Below, in pieces: positions 17,661-26,797 of a DNA stretch of 64,000 nucleotides. Every line of letters begins with the position of its first letter. Position 1 is the first letter of the stretch. Origin of the DNA: MED-G116 sp038107835 (GTDB lineage Bacteria; Pseudomonadota; Alphaproteobacteria; Puniceispirillales; Puniceispirillaceae); NCBI GenBank assembly GCA_038107835.1, contig JAYNHH010000006.1:1-64000 (forward strand), given 5' to 3'. Made by a program: the position numbers and the translations under genes. Under the pieces are notes generated by a model, which made no database searches, was not told the DNA's origin, and saw only the letters and a list, made by a program, of their open reading frames with translations.

Positions 17661-18302
17661 CTAGATCAATCCACCTGCCCGCAGCATTGACAGTGCGAGC
17701 GAAAACATGATGGCGGCAATGCCAGTATCCAGAATGCGCCAGGCATTTGGCCGTTCCATATAAGGGGCCAGAAATCTCGCGCCATAGACTAGCGAGAAGA
17801 AGAACACAAAGCTGGAAATCGCCGCACCAAGTCCGTAATAGATCTTGTTCATCGCCTCGAACTTTAGCGACATGGCTCCAATCAACACAACAGTATCCAG
17901 ATAGACATGCGGATTGCCAAAGGTCAGCATGGCAGTGATTGCCAGCGTTGGAACAAGCCCCGTCTGCGCCACATTGTGATGCGCAATATGGCCATCGCCG
18001 CGGATCGCATCACGTAATCGCAAAGCCCCATAGACCGCAAGCCACAGACTGGCAAATCCGAACAATAGGTTTGAATAGCGGTCAGCAAATTCTGCAATGT
18101 AAAGTGAAGCACCGCCAACACCGGCGGTAATCAACAGCGCATCAGACCCCGCGCAGAACAGCGCAACGGCAAAGATATGGCTGCGCATCAGTCCCTGGCG
18201 CAGCACAAAGGCGTTCTGTGCACCAATAGCCATGATCAAAGAAAAGCCGATGGCAAAGCCCGTGCCAAAAGCGGACATCGCAGGCGTCATCAAGCCAGAC
18301 AT
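17661..18302 (-). CDS. LysE/ArgO family amino acid exporter
   Basis: A 213-residue inner-membrane protein with about six hydrophobic helices. The LysE/ArgO hallmark GFSLIMAIGAQNAFVLRQGL lies at residues 18-37, and FGNPHVYLDTVVLIGA marks the second half. Members export lysine or arginine and related basic amino acids; the substrate here cannot be told from sequence. The gene abuts the small membrane protein upstream (18303), suggesting a two-gene operon. No LysG-type regulator is adjacent. Confidence 0.88.
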   Translation of the reverse strand: MSGLMTPAMSAFGTGFAIGFSLIMAIGAQNAFVLRQGLMRSHIFAVALFCAGSDALLITAGVGGASLYIAEFADRYSNLLFGFASLWLAVYGALRLRDAIRGDGHIAHHNVAQTGLVPTLAITAMLTFGNPHVYLDTVVLIGAMSLKFEAMNKIYYGLGAAISSFVFFFSLVYGARFLAPYMERPNAWRILDTGIAAIMFSLALSMLRAGGLI

Positions 18303-18530
18303 CTAGAGCCACCGCAACATACCAATGATGCCGGCAAGCGCATAGAAAAATTGCAGGAACAGAATACCCATATGTTGCCCAAGATATGCCCAAAACCCAA
18401 TGGCGATAGCAGAGACCAAAAGCAGCGAAAAGCCTATAAACTCAGCACCTATATTTAAGGCAACGAGGAGCGAGTAGATAATCGCGGTGGTCACCCCTAA
18501 CCATTCCAGATATTTGGAATTTACTGCCAT
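18303..18530 (-). CDS. small membrane protein
   Basis: A 75-residue protein with three hydrophobic stretches (WLGVTTAIIYSLLVALNIG, FIGFSLLLVSAIAIGFWAYL, FLQFFYALAGIIGMLRW). It resembles small PnuC-like or UspA-neighbour membrane proteins only in general form; I cannot name a family firmly. The start at 18530 has GGAGAGG six bases upstream; an ATG at 18596 lacks support. It directly precedes the LysE-type exporter. Confidence 0.65.
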   Translation of the reverse strand: MAVNSKYLEWLGVTTAIIYSLLVALNIGAEFIGFSLLLVSAIAIGFWAYLGQHMGILFLQFFYALAGIIGMLRWL

Positions 18531-19224
18531 GCACCTCTCCCCGAGCCATCTACCAAGATGCGAGCAATCAACACCCTGTTTGCAATAGAAAAGCAAGCTT
18601 TTTGTGGCAATCTAGTGCATGATTTAGGCCTTCAAACGCGAATTGAGAAGAACAAGCATGATTTAAGGCCAAAGGATTCTTTACTTTGCTTCAAGCTTTT
18701 CACCGACGTCACCACACCCTACCTCGCAAAATCATGAACGGGCTTCACGTTAAAATTTGTTTCATGTATCGTAAACAAAAGACGCCTCATCAACCGCTCG
18801 CTGTGCCACCTTTTGGAATGGGCTTCATTAACCTTTAGATGTTACGTAATTGTTTGGAATATCTCTTCCCAAGGGGCATTGATCCGCTCGTTACTACCGC
18901 CCCAAAAAATTTCCTGAGTATTTGAGAAATTCTTAGCTCAACTTATACCGTCTTAACCACACTGCCTTGCCCAGTGAGATCAAGTAGGACAAATTTGGCG
19001 GCGCGAACAGGAATATTCAGCGTTTGAGTAGAATGATGACATAGGGCCAAATACCTAAATTAGGATGGAAATCTGCACTTTATGAGCTAACCGATAAAAA
19101 CCAGATGCACTACCGGGGCGATTAACCTACGTTAACACCATCGAAATGCCCTTACTCAGATGTTGCTAGATGGACTGGTCAAAAGGTGTAAATATAAAGT
19201 TTTAAATGCTGATGTTCTTGATGA
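18531..19224. other. gene-poor left boundary of the polysaccharide island
   Basis: Nearly 700 bases without a credible gene. Base composition shifts here from GC-rich to AT-rich, marking the edge of the surface-glycan island. No tRNA, integrase or transposase remnant can be seen. Short AT-rich patches could hold a promoter for the plus-strand arm, but none stands out. Confidence 0.5.
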
Positions 19225-20187
19225 ATGCTTCTAGTAGTATATTTTGCAAAGAGAGTACTAACCGTGAACTTTTTATCTGATCAAGCTAAAATAAATACCA
19301 AAATGATAGACGGAATTCTTAGAACGAATGTCGTCGATAACGAAACTGTTAGAGTCGCAAACTTTTACAGGGTAGCGCCATTTCCAAATTATGAGGGCTT
19401 CGAAACAAAAGCACACCTCAACAAAGTGCTTGCCTCTAACAGTTTCTTGAAAGACTTGAAGGAGACGATTGGATTAGGAAAAAAATTCATTGAGGTAGGC
19501 AGCGGGACGAGCCAGCTGTCCTTAGCGATGGCAACGGGAACAAATAATTTGGTTGTTGCACTAGACCCCACACTAGAGTCATTAGAGTTGGGCAAGCGTT
19601 TTGCTTGCTCGCAGGAAATCGATAACGTTGTTTTTTTGCAGGCCGATATCTTCGAAGACCCTATACAATCAGACTATTTTGATTGTGTTTGGTGCAGCGG
19701 CGTCTTACATCACACACAAGATCCAAAACAGGGATTTGAAATAATCACGCGATGGGCAAAGAAAGATGGTTTAATAATTCTGGGTCTTTACAATCGCATA
19801 GGAAGGCTTAGAACTTATTTCAGAAAAATTCTTTATTTGATGTGTGGGAGATCATTTTTCGGACAAAAAGTCGTTCGTTTTTTTGACCCAAGGTTGCGAG
19901 GGAAAGGATGGCAAATTCGAGAGCGCGCATGGTTCCGAGATCAATACCAGCACCCAGTAGAAACAGCTCACTCAATTGACGAAGTTTTAAATTGGTTCAG
20001 GGAAAACGAGATCGAATTTCTTGGTGCAATACCTAGCCTTAACTTAGATGGACGACTAGAGAAAATTTCTGAAATGGATGGCAAAACTGCTAATTTTATC
20101 GATAGGATCATAGCCCAAATCTTGTTAATTTTCACTAAGTCAGGCAGCGATGGTGGGGTTTTCATAGTTGTTGGGCGAAAAAAATAG
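19225..20187 (+). CDS. class I SAM-dependent methyltransferase
   Basis: A protein of up to 320 residues with a Rossmann methyltransferase core: motif I FIEVGSGTSQLSLAM (about residues 90-104), acidic residue ALDPT, motif II LQADIFED and motif IV FDCVWCSGVLHHTQDP. Related enzymes occur in surface-glycan and natural-product clusters; substrate unknown. The start may be ATG 19225 or the GTG at 19264, which has GAGAG eight bases upstream. It leads the plus-strand arm and lies 62 bases before the SxtJ gene. Confidence 0.85.
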   Translation: MLLVVYFAKRVLTVNFLSDQAKINTKMIDGILRTNVVDNETVRVANFYRVAPFPNYEGFETKAHLNKVLASNSFLKDLKETIGLGKKFIEVGSGTSQLSLAMATGTNNLVVALDPTLESLELGKRFACSQEIDNVVFLQADIFEDPIQSDYFDCVWCSGVLHHTQDPKQGFEIITRWAKKDGLIILGLYNRIGRLRTYFRKILYLMCGRSFFGQKVVRFFDPRLRGKGWQIRERAWFRDQYQHPVETAHSIDEVLNWFRENEIEFLGAIPSLNLDGRLEKISEMDGKTANFIDRIIAQILLIFTKSGSDGGVFIVVGRKK

Positions 20188-20249
20188 AACCACATGGTTT
20201 TAGTAGGAATGTTTGCGGTTTAGATCTTATAATTTAAGGCAAAGTTGAA

Positions 20250-20657
20250 ATGAATAGTAGAAATGAACCATCATGGCTCAATGGCAAGAGGAAATTTGGA
20301 CTTTTTTTGTTCGTCACTATAGTAGTTGCCGCTCTCTATTTTGGCAGCAGAGATGCTGCAGTTGTTTTTTGGACGCTGGCTAGTTTTGCTATACTGGTTA
20401 AGCTTCTAATATTGTCAAATTCTAACATGTTAAATTTAATTTATGCCAGCTGGATTGGCTTAGGAGTCCGTGCAGGAAAGGTTAGCAATCCTATTTTTAT
20501 AGCATTTATGTTTTTATTGATTATTGTCCCAGTCGGCGTCCTAGGTAGGTTGATTGGCCGCGACGAGCTGGGCTTAAGCTCTTCCTCGCTCAAGTCCTAC
20601 TGGATCAATATTGATAGCAGCGAAGAGAGTAGATGTGACTTCAAACGTCAATTTTAA
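20250..20657 (+). CDS. SxtJ family membrane protein
   Basis: A 135-residue protein with three or four membrane segments. The family pattern is visible: SWIGLGVRAGKVSNPIFIAF, then LLIIVPVGVLGRLIGRDELG and the short polar tail with SYW. SxtJ was named in the saxitoxin cluster, and homologues sit beside carbamoyltransferases and DUF5989 proteins in many glycan clusters. Its role is not established. It is followed after 14 bases by the DUF5989 gene and then the carbamoyltransferase. Confidence 0.83.
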   Translation: MNSRNEPSWLNGKRKFGLFLFVTIVVAALYFGSRDAAVVFWTLASFAILVKLLILSNSNMLNLIYASWIGLGVRAGKVSNPIFIAFMFLLIIVPVGVLGRLIGRDELGLSSSSLKSYWINIDSSEESRCDFKRQF

Positions 20658-20671
20658 AGGTAGTATAGGTG

Positions 20672-20821
20672 GTGTCTTTTATTGCTGAGTTACTTGTTTT
20701 TCTGCGTGTAAGAAAAAAAATGTGGATGCTACCAATAATTCTTATTCTGGTGCTATTTGGTGGTCTTTTGATCATTGCGGAAGGATCTGCGTTTGCGCCC
20801 TTCATCTATACGCTATTCTAA
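20672..20821 (+). CDS. DUF5989 family membrane microprotein
   Basis: A 49-residue protein starting at GTG (20672): MSFIAELLVFLRVRKKMW, then a single hydrophobic helix LPIILILVLFGGLLIIA, and the diagnostic ending SAFAPFIYTLF. This matches the DUF5989 family, small one-helix proteins found between SxtJ and a NodU-type carbamoyltransferase. Its stop (20819-20821) is one base before the carbamoyltransferase ATG at 20823. Function unknown; position suggests it anchors or assists the carbamoyltransferase at the membrane. Confidence 0.88.
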   Translation: MSFIAELLVFLRVRKKMWMLPIILILVLFGGLLIIAEGSAFAPFIYTLF

Positions 20822-20822
20822 T

Positions 20823-22646
20823 ATGATAAAGCCTGTCTACATCCTGGGTATTTCGGCTTTCTATCACGACAGTGCCGCTTGTATATTGCGAAATGAGACA
20901 ATAATCGCGGCAGCTCAAGAAGAACGCTTTACCCGTAAAAAAAACGACTCTAGGTTTCCGAAAATGGCAATAAACTATTGTCTTAAAGAAGCCGGCATAG
21001 AAGCGCACGAGATTACAAAAGTTGTGTTCTACGAGAAGCCATTTCTAAAATTTGAGCGCATATTAGAAACGTACTTCGCGTTTGCGCCAAAGGGTATTCA
21101 AAGCTTCGCTAAGTCTATGCCTGAATGGATAAAAAACAAACTCTTTCAAAAAAAAATATTGATTGATGAACTCAAAAAGCTGTCCGATAAAAAAGTTGAT
21201 TGGCGAGCTCGCCTATTATTTTCTGAACATCATCTTTCACACGCCGCAAGTGCTTTTTTTCCCTCACCCTTTGACCGCGCGGCAATACTTGTTTTGGATG
21301 GTGTTGGCGAGTGGACTACCACTTCAGTTGCAGTCGGTAATGGCAATCAGCTTCGATCAATAAAGAAAATAAATTTTCCGCACTCCGTCGGACTGCTTTA
21401 CTCGGCTTTCACTTATTACACCGGTTTTAAAGTAAACTCAGGTGAATACAAAATGATGGGATTAGCTCCATATGGACAGCCGATTTATGCCAATTTGATT
21501 GAGCAAAACTTGATAAAAATTGCAGAAGACGGCAGCTTTCGACTCGACATGAGCTATTTCAACTTCGCCACTGGCCTGACGATGACAAACAAAAGATTTC
21601 ATTTGTTATTTGGGGGCCCTCCTCGTGAAAAAGACGAAGAAATTACCCAACGGCACATGGATATAGCGGCTTCTATTCAAACGGTTGTTGAAAAACTAAT
21701 TGTTAACCTGGCAAAGCATGTGGCCTCTGAGACAAAAGAAAAAAACCTCTGTCTAGCTGGGGGAGTCGCGTTAAACTGCGTAGCCAACGGCCTGATAGTG
21801 AGAAAAAAAATATTTAACAAGGTGTGGGTGCAACCTGCATCAGGTGATGCAGGTGGCGCTTTGGGTGCGGCTTTGGCAGTTTGGCATATGCACTACGGAG
21901 AAGAGCGAAACACCGCATACGGCAATGACCGCATGGGTGGGTCTTACCTCGGCCCCAGGTTCTCGAATGAAGAAATAGAAACACAATTCAGATCATGTGG
22001 TGCAATATTTCAAAAACTTAATGAAGAAGAACTCATTTCTGTGGTTGTGGAGGCTATTATCCAGGGGCAGGTAATTGGGTGGATGCAAGGACGAATGGAG
22101 TTTGGGCCTCGTGCACTTGGCAACAGGAGCATCATCGCCGATCCACGTATTGAGGAGATGCAAGAGAAACTGAACTTAAAAATCAAGTTTAGAGAAGGCT
22201 TTAGGCCGTTTGCCCCAAGTGTCATATCCGAGCACGCAAGTGACTGGTTTGATTTGGATTGTGAGAGCCCATACATGCTTTTCGTAAGTGAGATCCACGA
22301 AGACAAAAGACTTTGTCAAGAAACGGACAACCAAAAATCAACCGGGTTTGAGTCATTGAAAATTCGCCGGTCAACAGTACCAGCAGTTACGCATATCGAC
22401 TACACCGCACGTGTGCAAACCGTGTCGGAGGCATCAAACCCAAAGTTTTTCAAATTAATAACACATTTCATGAACATGACAGGGTGCCCGATGCTGATTA
22501 ATACGTCTTTCAATTTGCGCGCAGAGCCAATTGTTTGCGATCCTACAGACGCGTTCAAATGTTTCTTGAAAACGGACATTGACCTGTTGGTTGTTGAAAA
22601 TTTCTTGTTGAAAAAAGCTGATCAGAAGCCATTAGAAAGGTGCTGA
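20823..22646 (+). CDS. NodU/CmcH-type carbamoyltransferase
   Basis: A 607-residue O-carbamoyltransferase, expected to move a carbamoyl group from carbamoyl phosphate via carbamoyl-AMP onto a hydroxyl group, probably of a sugar. The N-terminal Kae1-like domain shows ILGISAFYHDSAA, EERFTRKKND, the metal-site EHHLSHAASAF and LDGVGEW, then GEYKMMGLAPYG and LAGGVALNC; the C-terminal domain has GRMEFGPRALGNRSI and the end with TSFN. The start at 20823 is preferred over 20775 because it follows the DUF5989 stop and begins the family homology (MIKPVYILG). Confidence 0.93.
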   Translation: MIKPVYILGISAFYHDSAACILRNETIIAAAQEERFTRKKNDSRFPKMAINYCLKEAGIEAHEITKVVFYEKPFLKFERILETYFAFAPKGIQSFAKSMPEWIKNKLFQKKILIDELKKLSDKKVDWRARLLFSEHHLSHAASAFFPSPFDRAAILVLDGVGEWTTTSVAVGNGNQLRSIKKINFPHSVGLLYSAFTYYTGFKVNSGEYKMMGLAPYGQPIYANLIEQNLIKIAEDGSFRLDMSYFNFATGLTMTNKRFHLLFGGPPREKDEEITQRHMDIAASIQTVVEKLIVNLAKHVASETKEKNLCLAGGVALNCVANGLIVRKKIFNKVWVQPASGDAGGALGAALAVWHMHYGEERNTAYGNDRMGGSYLGPRFSNEEIETQFRSCGAIFQKLNEEELISVVVEAIIQGQVIGWMQGRMEFGPRALGNRSIIADPRIEEMQEKLNLKIKFREGFRPFAPSVISEHASDWFDLDCESPYMLFVSEIHEDKRLCQETDNQKSTGFESLKIRRSTVPAVTHIDYTARVQTVSEASNPKFFKLITHFMNMTGCPMLINTSFNLRAEPIVCDPTDAFKCFLKTDIDLLVVENFLLKKADQKPLERC

Positions 22647-23833
22647 AACACTCACCGAAGATGACCAGATTAGTACCTACCATTACAGTTTTACTGTCAA
22701 TTATTTTTGGACTACTTACTGTCGAAGTAGTCTTGAGAGGCCTACATCACGTAAAAAAGAGCAAATCACCTCTCAAGGGTGACCCTGCAGCCTACCACAA
22801 CGAAAACGAGTTTTACGGTTTTGTGCCCACCGTCGCTAAGCTACAATACTACAGTAAGGCAGGCTACAGACCAGTGCCTGATTGGAAAGAAGAAGGCATC
22901 CAGTCAAATGACTTTGGCGCTCGGACAGTTCTAACCAGTAACGAAATCAATGATCTCCCCGAAAAGCGTGTTGTAAGTGGCGGGTCAACTGCTTGGGGTG
23001 CTGGTGTAAAACAATCTGATTTGTTTGTTAATCGTTTTGCGGGTATTTCAGTTGGGGTTGGTGGCTATTTGCTCGCAAATGAAATATCGCTGATCCGTGA
23101 AATAGTCTCCAAGTCCATAAAAATAGATTATTGGATGAGTTTTTCGGGTTGGAACGATGTTTATGCAGCTTACCGAGGGGAGAGCTTTTACGTTTCACCT
23201 GACATGTTTAACATTGAGGGTTTGATTTATTCTTCAGACTTGCACCCACGATTTTTAAGGACAAGCAAAGCTTTTCTTCCCACCAGCACCCCCGGATATG
23301 AAAGCTACAAAATCAAAGCTCACTACATTATCGATAAAGCACTAAACGCACTGAAAAAAACAAATTCCAATTATGTTGATAAAGTCGTTTCTGACGATGT
23401 AGTTTTGAAAAAAAACGCTACGCCGATGGAATATTCACGTTTCTGGTCATTTTACCGTGATGATTTGATTAGAGCAGCAAACTGGGCGAAGCGAAATGAA
23501 ATACGTTTTATTTTTTGCTTGCAGCCCGCCCTATACGATACCAACAAGACTTTGCATCCTCAAGAACGACAACTGTTGCGGGAATATACATCCAAATACC
23601 CTTCGCTGGTTTCACATTTTCAGAGCTTCTACCCAAAGCTTCGGAGAGACATAAAGGCGTTGTCAAAAACACACGGATTTTTATACATTGATGGAGATAC
23701 CGCCTTATCTGTCAGAGGTGACTTGATAAAAATGTTTGTGGACTATGCACATTTTGGCAGCAAAGGAAACGAAACTATTGGAAAATTTTTAGCTGTGCAG
23801 TTTGATCAAATAAGCCGAGTTGGCAGCCCATGA
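22640..23833 (+). CDS. SGNH-hydrolase-like membrane-anchored protein
   Basis: A protein of about 390 residues with one N-terminal helix (LVPTITVLLSIIFGLLTVEVV) and a presumed periplasmic SGNH/GDSL-like domain: the nucleophile block GGSTAWGAGV, the Asn block SGWNDVY and a C-terminal DYAHFGSKGN with the Asp-x-x-His pair. Such proteins in glycan clusters can be esterases or acyltransferases. The start is GTG 22640, overlapping the carbamoyltransferase stop, or ATG 22661. It may add or remove an acyl group on the carbamoylated sugar; that is inference. Confidence 0.75.
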   Translation: MLKHSPKMTRLVPTITVLLSIIFGLLTVEVVLRGLHHVKKSKSPLKGDPAAYHNENEFYGFVPTVAKLQYYSKAGYRPVPDWKEEGIQSNDFGARTVLTSNEINDLPEKRVVSGGSTAWGAGVKQSDLFVNRFAGISVGVGGYLLANEISLIREIVSKSIKIDYWMSFSGWNDVYAAYRGESFYVSPDMFNIEGLIYSSDLHPRFLRTSKAFLPTSTPGYESYKIKAHYIIDKALNALKKTNSNYVDKVVSDDVVLKKNATPMEYSRFWSFYRDDLIRAANWAKRNEIRFIFCLQPALYDTNKTLHPQERQLLREYTSKYPSLVSHFQSFYPKLRRDIKALSKTHGFLYIDGDTALSVRGDLIKMFVDYAHFGSKGNETIGKFLAVQFDQISRVGSP

Positions 23834-24068
23834 AATCCGGCGGAGACTATCTGTAGGAATATTTGGCTTTGATGCGTTTTTATTAGAAACTGAGTTTTTT
23901 AAGATTATTTCAGGGAACACATTTGAACGCTATGCGGCCCGTTTATTATAAATATGCTGTTACAAAATTAATGGTTGTTGCTAAAAGGCTTTTTAGCCCT
24001 TTCGCGTTCAATCACCCCACGCGAATTTTGCGAATTTTCAAGTCAGTGCGGCTGAACGGAGAGAGAGA

Positions 24069-25478
24069 ATGAATACGGACCACACCAAAGGTGATATGGA
24101 ATTAAACTTGAAAACCCTAATTCAACGACTTTTATGGCGTAAGTTTTACATTATTGGGTTTGCAGGCTTTTCAGCAATCTTTGCCGCATTGACGCTATTT
24201 TTGTTAACAAACATTTCGCTTCTACCCATAACGTTCTACATCCAGCTAGAGGAAGTCAGTGAAAACTACCCAAGCGGTGCAAAGTTCTCACCAAGCGACC
24301 TCAAATCAAACGCTGTACGCAAGGAATTGGCTAGGAGATTCAATATTCCAAATGATCAAACGTTGAATGAGAGTTTGTCTATAACCCAAAGCAGTTTAGT
24401 TACTGATAGTATAATTCAGAAACATCACAAGCGTCTATCAGTTAGAGGTTTGACCTCTGGTCAAATAGACCAAATTAACGAGGAATTTAAGGAAGAAATA
24501 TATATAGACAGCAGAAACACCCTGAAAATTTCTTTTGACTACGGAGCTATTGGCATAAGCCAACAAGAAGCAAATTTGTTTGTTGAGGCGATTCCGAGGG
24601 TTTGGTCCGAGGTTTACAGCTCTTTTTTTAGGACCCTTGAGAATTCAAATATTCTAAGTCCATCAGAACTAAATCTTGATCAAGACAGCCTTCGCTCGTT
24701 TGACATGCTAGTAGTCTTTCAAAAGATGCAAAGCCTCATTAGATCAGTTACATATTTGCGAAGTGATGAACGATTTAAATTAATTAAAACTAGTGCCGAC
24801 AGATCATTGAGTGAATTCACAGACTTAATCACGAACGTTGTCGATTACGGACTTGTCCCAACCATAGGTTCTGCGCAATCAGGAACTAGAGAAACACTAA
24901 GCACTATGATGTATGTGGAAATCAACAGATTAAGCGACGAAATCAATGGTATGAATTACAATATTGAGACACTAGCGGGTATGATGAGCAGCTCAGAATC
25001 ACTCGGCGAAATCCGGGGAAAATCATCTCCTTCCGTAGTTTCTGGCGATGTTTTTCAAGGAGTAATGACTTTGACTAACAAAGTAGAATTCTCCGAAACC
25101 CTGGTCAGGTTATTGGAAAAACGGCAAGTTCTCCATAACCAGCTTTCTGTTCAACAAGCAATTGCTGAAAAATTCGATTTATTAGCAAAAACATCAAGCC
25201 TCCTATCTAGGGAGGAGCTAATGAATAGCCTCAAACAAATTAGTGCTGAGTATGAGAGTGTTTTCCACAAAGTAGTTAATCTTCAAAAGGACGGAAATTC
25301 TTATTTGGGCTATCAAGTCCTTGGAGCTCCGGTAAAAACCAAAAATGCATTCCAACAAAGAGGATTAATGATCATTTTTTCTGTGTTTATGCTAGGTCTA
25401 ATGCTCTCTTTCGCCTGGGCACTTTTTGCGCAGCATCCTAAGGACCAAAAATCAGATGTTCCACTCTCAGAAGCCTGA
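24069..25478 (+). CDS. Wzz/GumC-like polysaccharide chain-length protein
   Basis: A 469-residue protein with membrane segments at both ends (FYIIGFAGFSAIFAALTLFL near residue 30 and GLMIIFSVFMLGLMLSFAWAL near 440) and a long, helical and partly coiled-coil periplasmic middle. This is the PCP/Wzz architecture, which sets polysaccharide chain length. There is no C-terminal tyrosine-kinase domain. The ATG has GGAGAGAGAG directly upstream. 235 bases separate it from the SGNH gene. Confidence 0.8.
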   Translation: MNTDHTKGDMELNLKTLIQRLLWRKFYIIGFAGFSAIFAALTLFLLTNISLLPITFYIQLEEVSENYPSGAKFSPSDLKSNAVRKELARRFNIPNDQTLNESLSITQSSLVTDSIIQKHHKRLSVRGLTSGQIDQINEEFKEEIYIDSRNTLKISFDYGAIGISQQEANLFVEAIPRVWSEVYSSFFRTLENSNILSPSELNLDQDSLRSFDMLVVFQKMQSLIRSVTYLRSDERFKLIKTSADRSLSEFTDLITNVVDYGLVPTIGSAQSGTRETLSTMMYVEINRLSDEINGMNYNIETLAGMMSSSESLGEIRGKSSPSVVSGDVFQGVMTLTNKVEFSETLVRLLEKRQVLHNQLSVQQAIAEKFDLLAKTSSLLSREELMNSLKQISAEYESVFHKVVNLQKDGNSYLGYQVLGAPVKTKNAFQQRGLMIIFSVFMLGLMLSFAWALFAQHPKDQKSDVPLSEA

Positions 25479-26772
25479 TTTAAGATTCATGTGTCTTTCT
25501 GAACAGTACGTAAGTTGTAACGTTGAAAATTTTTCATTACGACCTTTCTGTTCACTGGTCATCAAAGATTTCCGTGAGGCTATTGCCGGGTGTTCCTGGC
25601 TGGAAAAATCATTTTTAATCATTTGGTTGATGGGACCCTTTTTCCTTCTGGTTGAACGCTCGCCCGGTGATGTGTGGCTCACCACCTGTTGCTTGGCCTT
25701 TATAGTCAGGTCCATTTGGCGAAAGGATTTTAAATGGTTTGAACCATTCTGGGTAAAAGCAGCTTTTGTTTTTTGGATTTGGTGTCTTTTTTCGAGCGCT
25801 GTATCGAGCATGCCCAGCTACTCGGTCATGGAAGCGATTGCGTGGTTCCGTTTTCCGCTTTTTGCGATAGCAACGGTGCACTGGTTTGCTCGAGACCCAA
25901 GAGTATTTTACGCAATGTTGGCGTCCATGGCGATTGGGCTAATTGTTATGTGCGGAATTTTAACTGCGGAATTCCTTTATTTTGGCCAAGAACGCAATCG
26001 CCTGACCTGGCCGTATGGCGACAAAGTTCCCGGGAGCTACATCGCAAAATTTGGATCACCCGTTTTTGTAGTTTTAGTTGCAGCAGCTGTGTCTTTTAAA
26101 GGACACCTGGGTAGGCTTTCTTCGCTTTTTGCTTTGCTCAATATTGTTGTCTCAGTAATTACAGGTGAGCGAATAAATTTTCTTATAAAAATATGTGGGG
26201 GGGCTCTCGCTCTTTTCGTTTGGAAACCGAAACCAGTAAGAATCGTCTCAATCATTTCTGTAACACTGTCATTGATTTCGATAACGCTATACCTTTTACC
26301 TGACCTCTTCGACAGATTTGTCTATCACTTGGCAAAAGGTGCGAGCTCTTTCACAGAAAGCGGCTGGCTACACGCAATAAATGGAGGCATTGTTGCTTGG
26401 AAAGAAAGTCCGATAATTGGTATCGGTCTGGGCAATTACAGGCATCTTGCTGAATCATTACTTCAAGGTCAAAATTACGTGTCTGTTCAACCTCATCCGC
26501 ATAATTATTATGTCCAATTACTTTGCGAAACGGGCTTGATTGGACTTATTTTCGGATTTATCTTTTTTTCTGCTATCATATTAGAATGTTCAAAATATGC
26601 ACGACAGAAGAAAAACATCGTAACAGCATCCGCCTGGATTGTTCCTTTGGCGATATTTTGGCCGCTGCAAACAAATGCAGATTTGTTTGGACAATGGAAT
26701 AATTTATTCGCTTGGCCAGCGATAGCTGTTGCTTTAGCTGCCAAGAACTTGCACCTGTCCGTCGAGTTCTAG
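25426..26772 (+). CDS. O-antigen ligase / polymerase family protein
   Basis: A polytopic membrane protein of up to 448 residues with about ten or more helices. The Wzy_C region is clear: GIGLGNYRHLAE, then PHPHNYYVQLLCETGLIGLIF. Such proteins join or polymerise glycan repeats on the periplasmic face. The frame overlaps the end of the Wzz-like gene; the real start may be a later Met (25456 or 25490). A second polymerase-like gene lies at 33223 on the other arm. Confidence 0.83.
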   Translation: MRSILRTKNQMFHSQKPDLRFMCLSEQYVSCNVENFSLRPFCSLVIKDFREAIAGCSWLEKSFLIIWLMGPFFLLVERSPGDVWLTTCCLAFIVRSIWRKDFKWFEPFWVKAAFVFWIWCLFSSAVSSMPSYSVMEAIAWFRFPLFAIATVHWFARDPRVFYAMLASMAIGLIVMCGILTAEFLYFGQERNRLTWPYGDKVPGSYIAKFGSPVFVVLVAAAVSFKGHLGRLSSLFALLNIVVSVITGERINFLIKICGGALALFVWKPKPVRIVSIISVTLSLISITLYLLPDLFDRFVYHLAKGASSFTESGWLHAINGGIVAWKESPIIGIGLGNYRHLAESLLQGQNYVSVQPHPHNYYVQLLCETGLIGLIFGFIFFSAIILECSKYARQKKNIVTASAWIVPLAIFWPLQTNADLFGQWNNLFAWPAIAVALAAKNLHLSVEF

Positions 26773-26797
26773 CCTATCAAAGATTGGAAACCTTCTG

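Noticed and set aside
23961..23985. Possible terminator upstream of the Wzz-like gene (AAAGGCT-TTTT-AGCCCTTT)
   Set aside because: The stem is imperfect with a bulge and no T-run follows, so termination is not supported.
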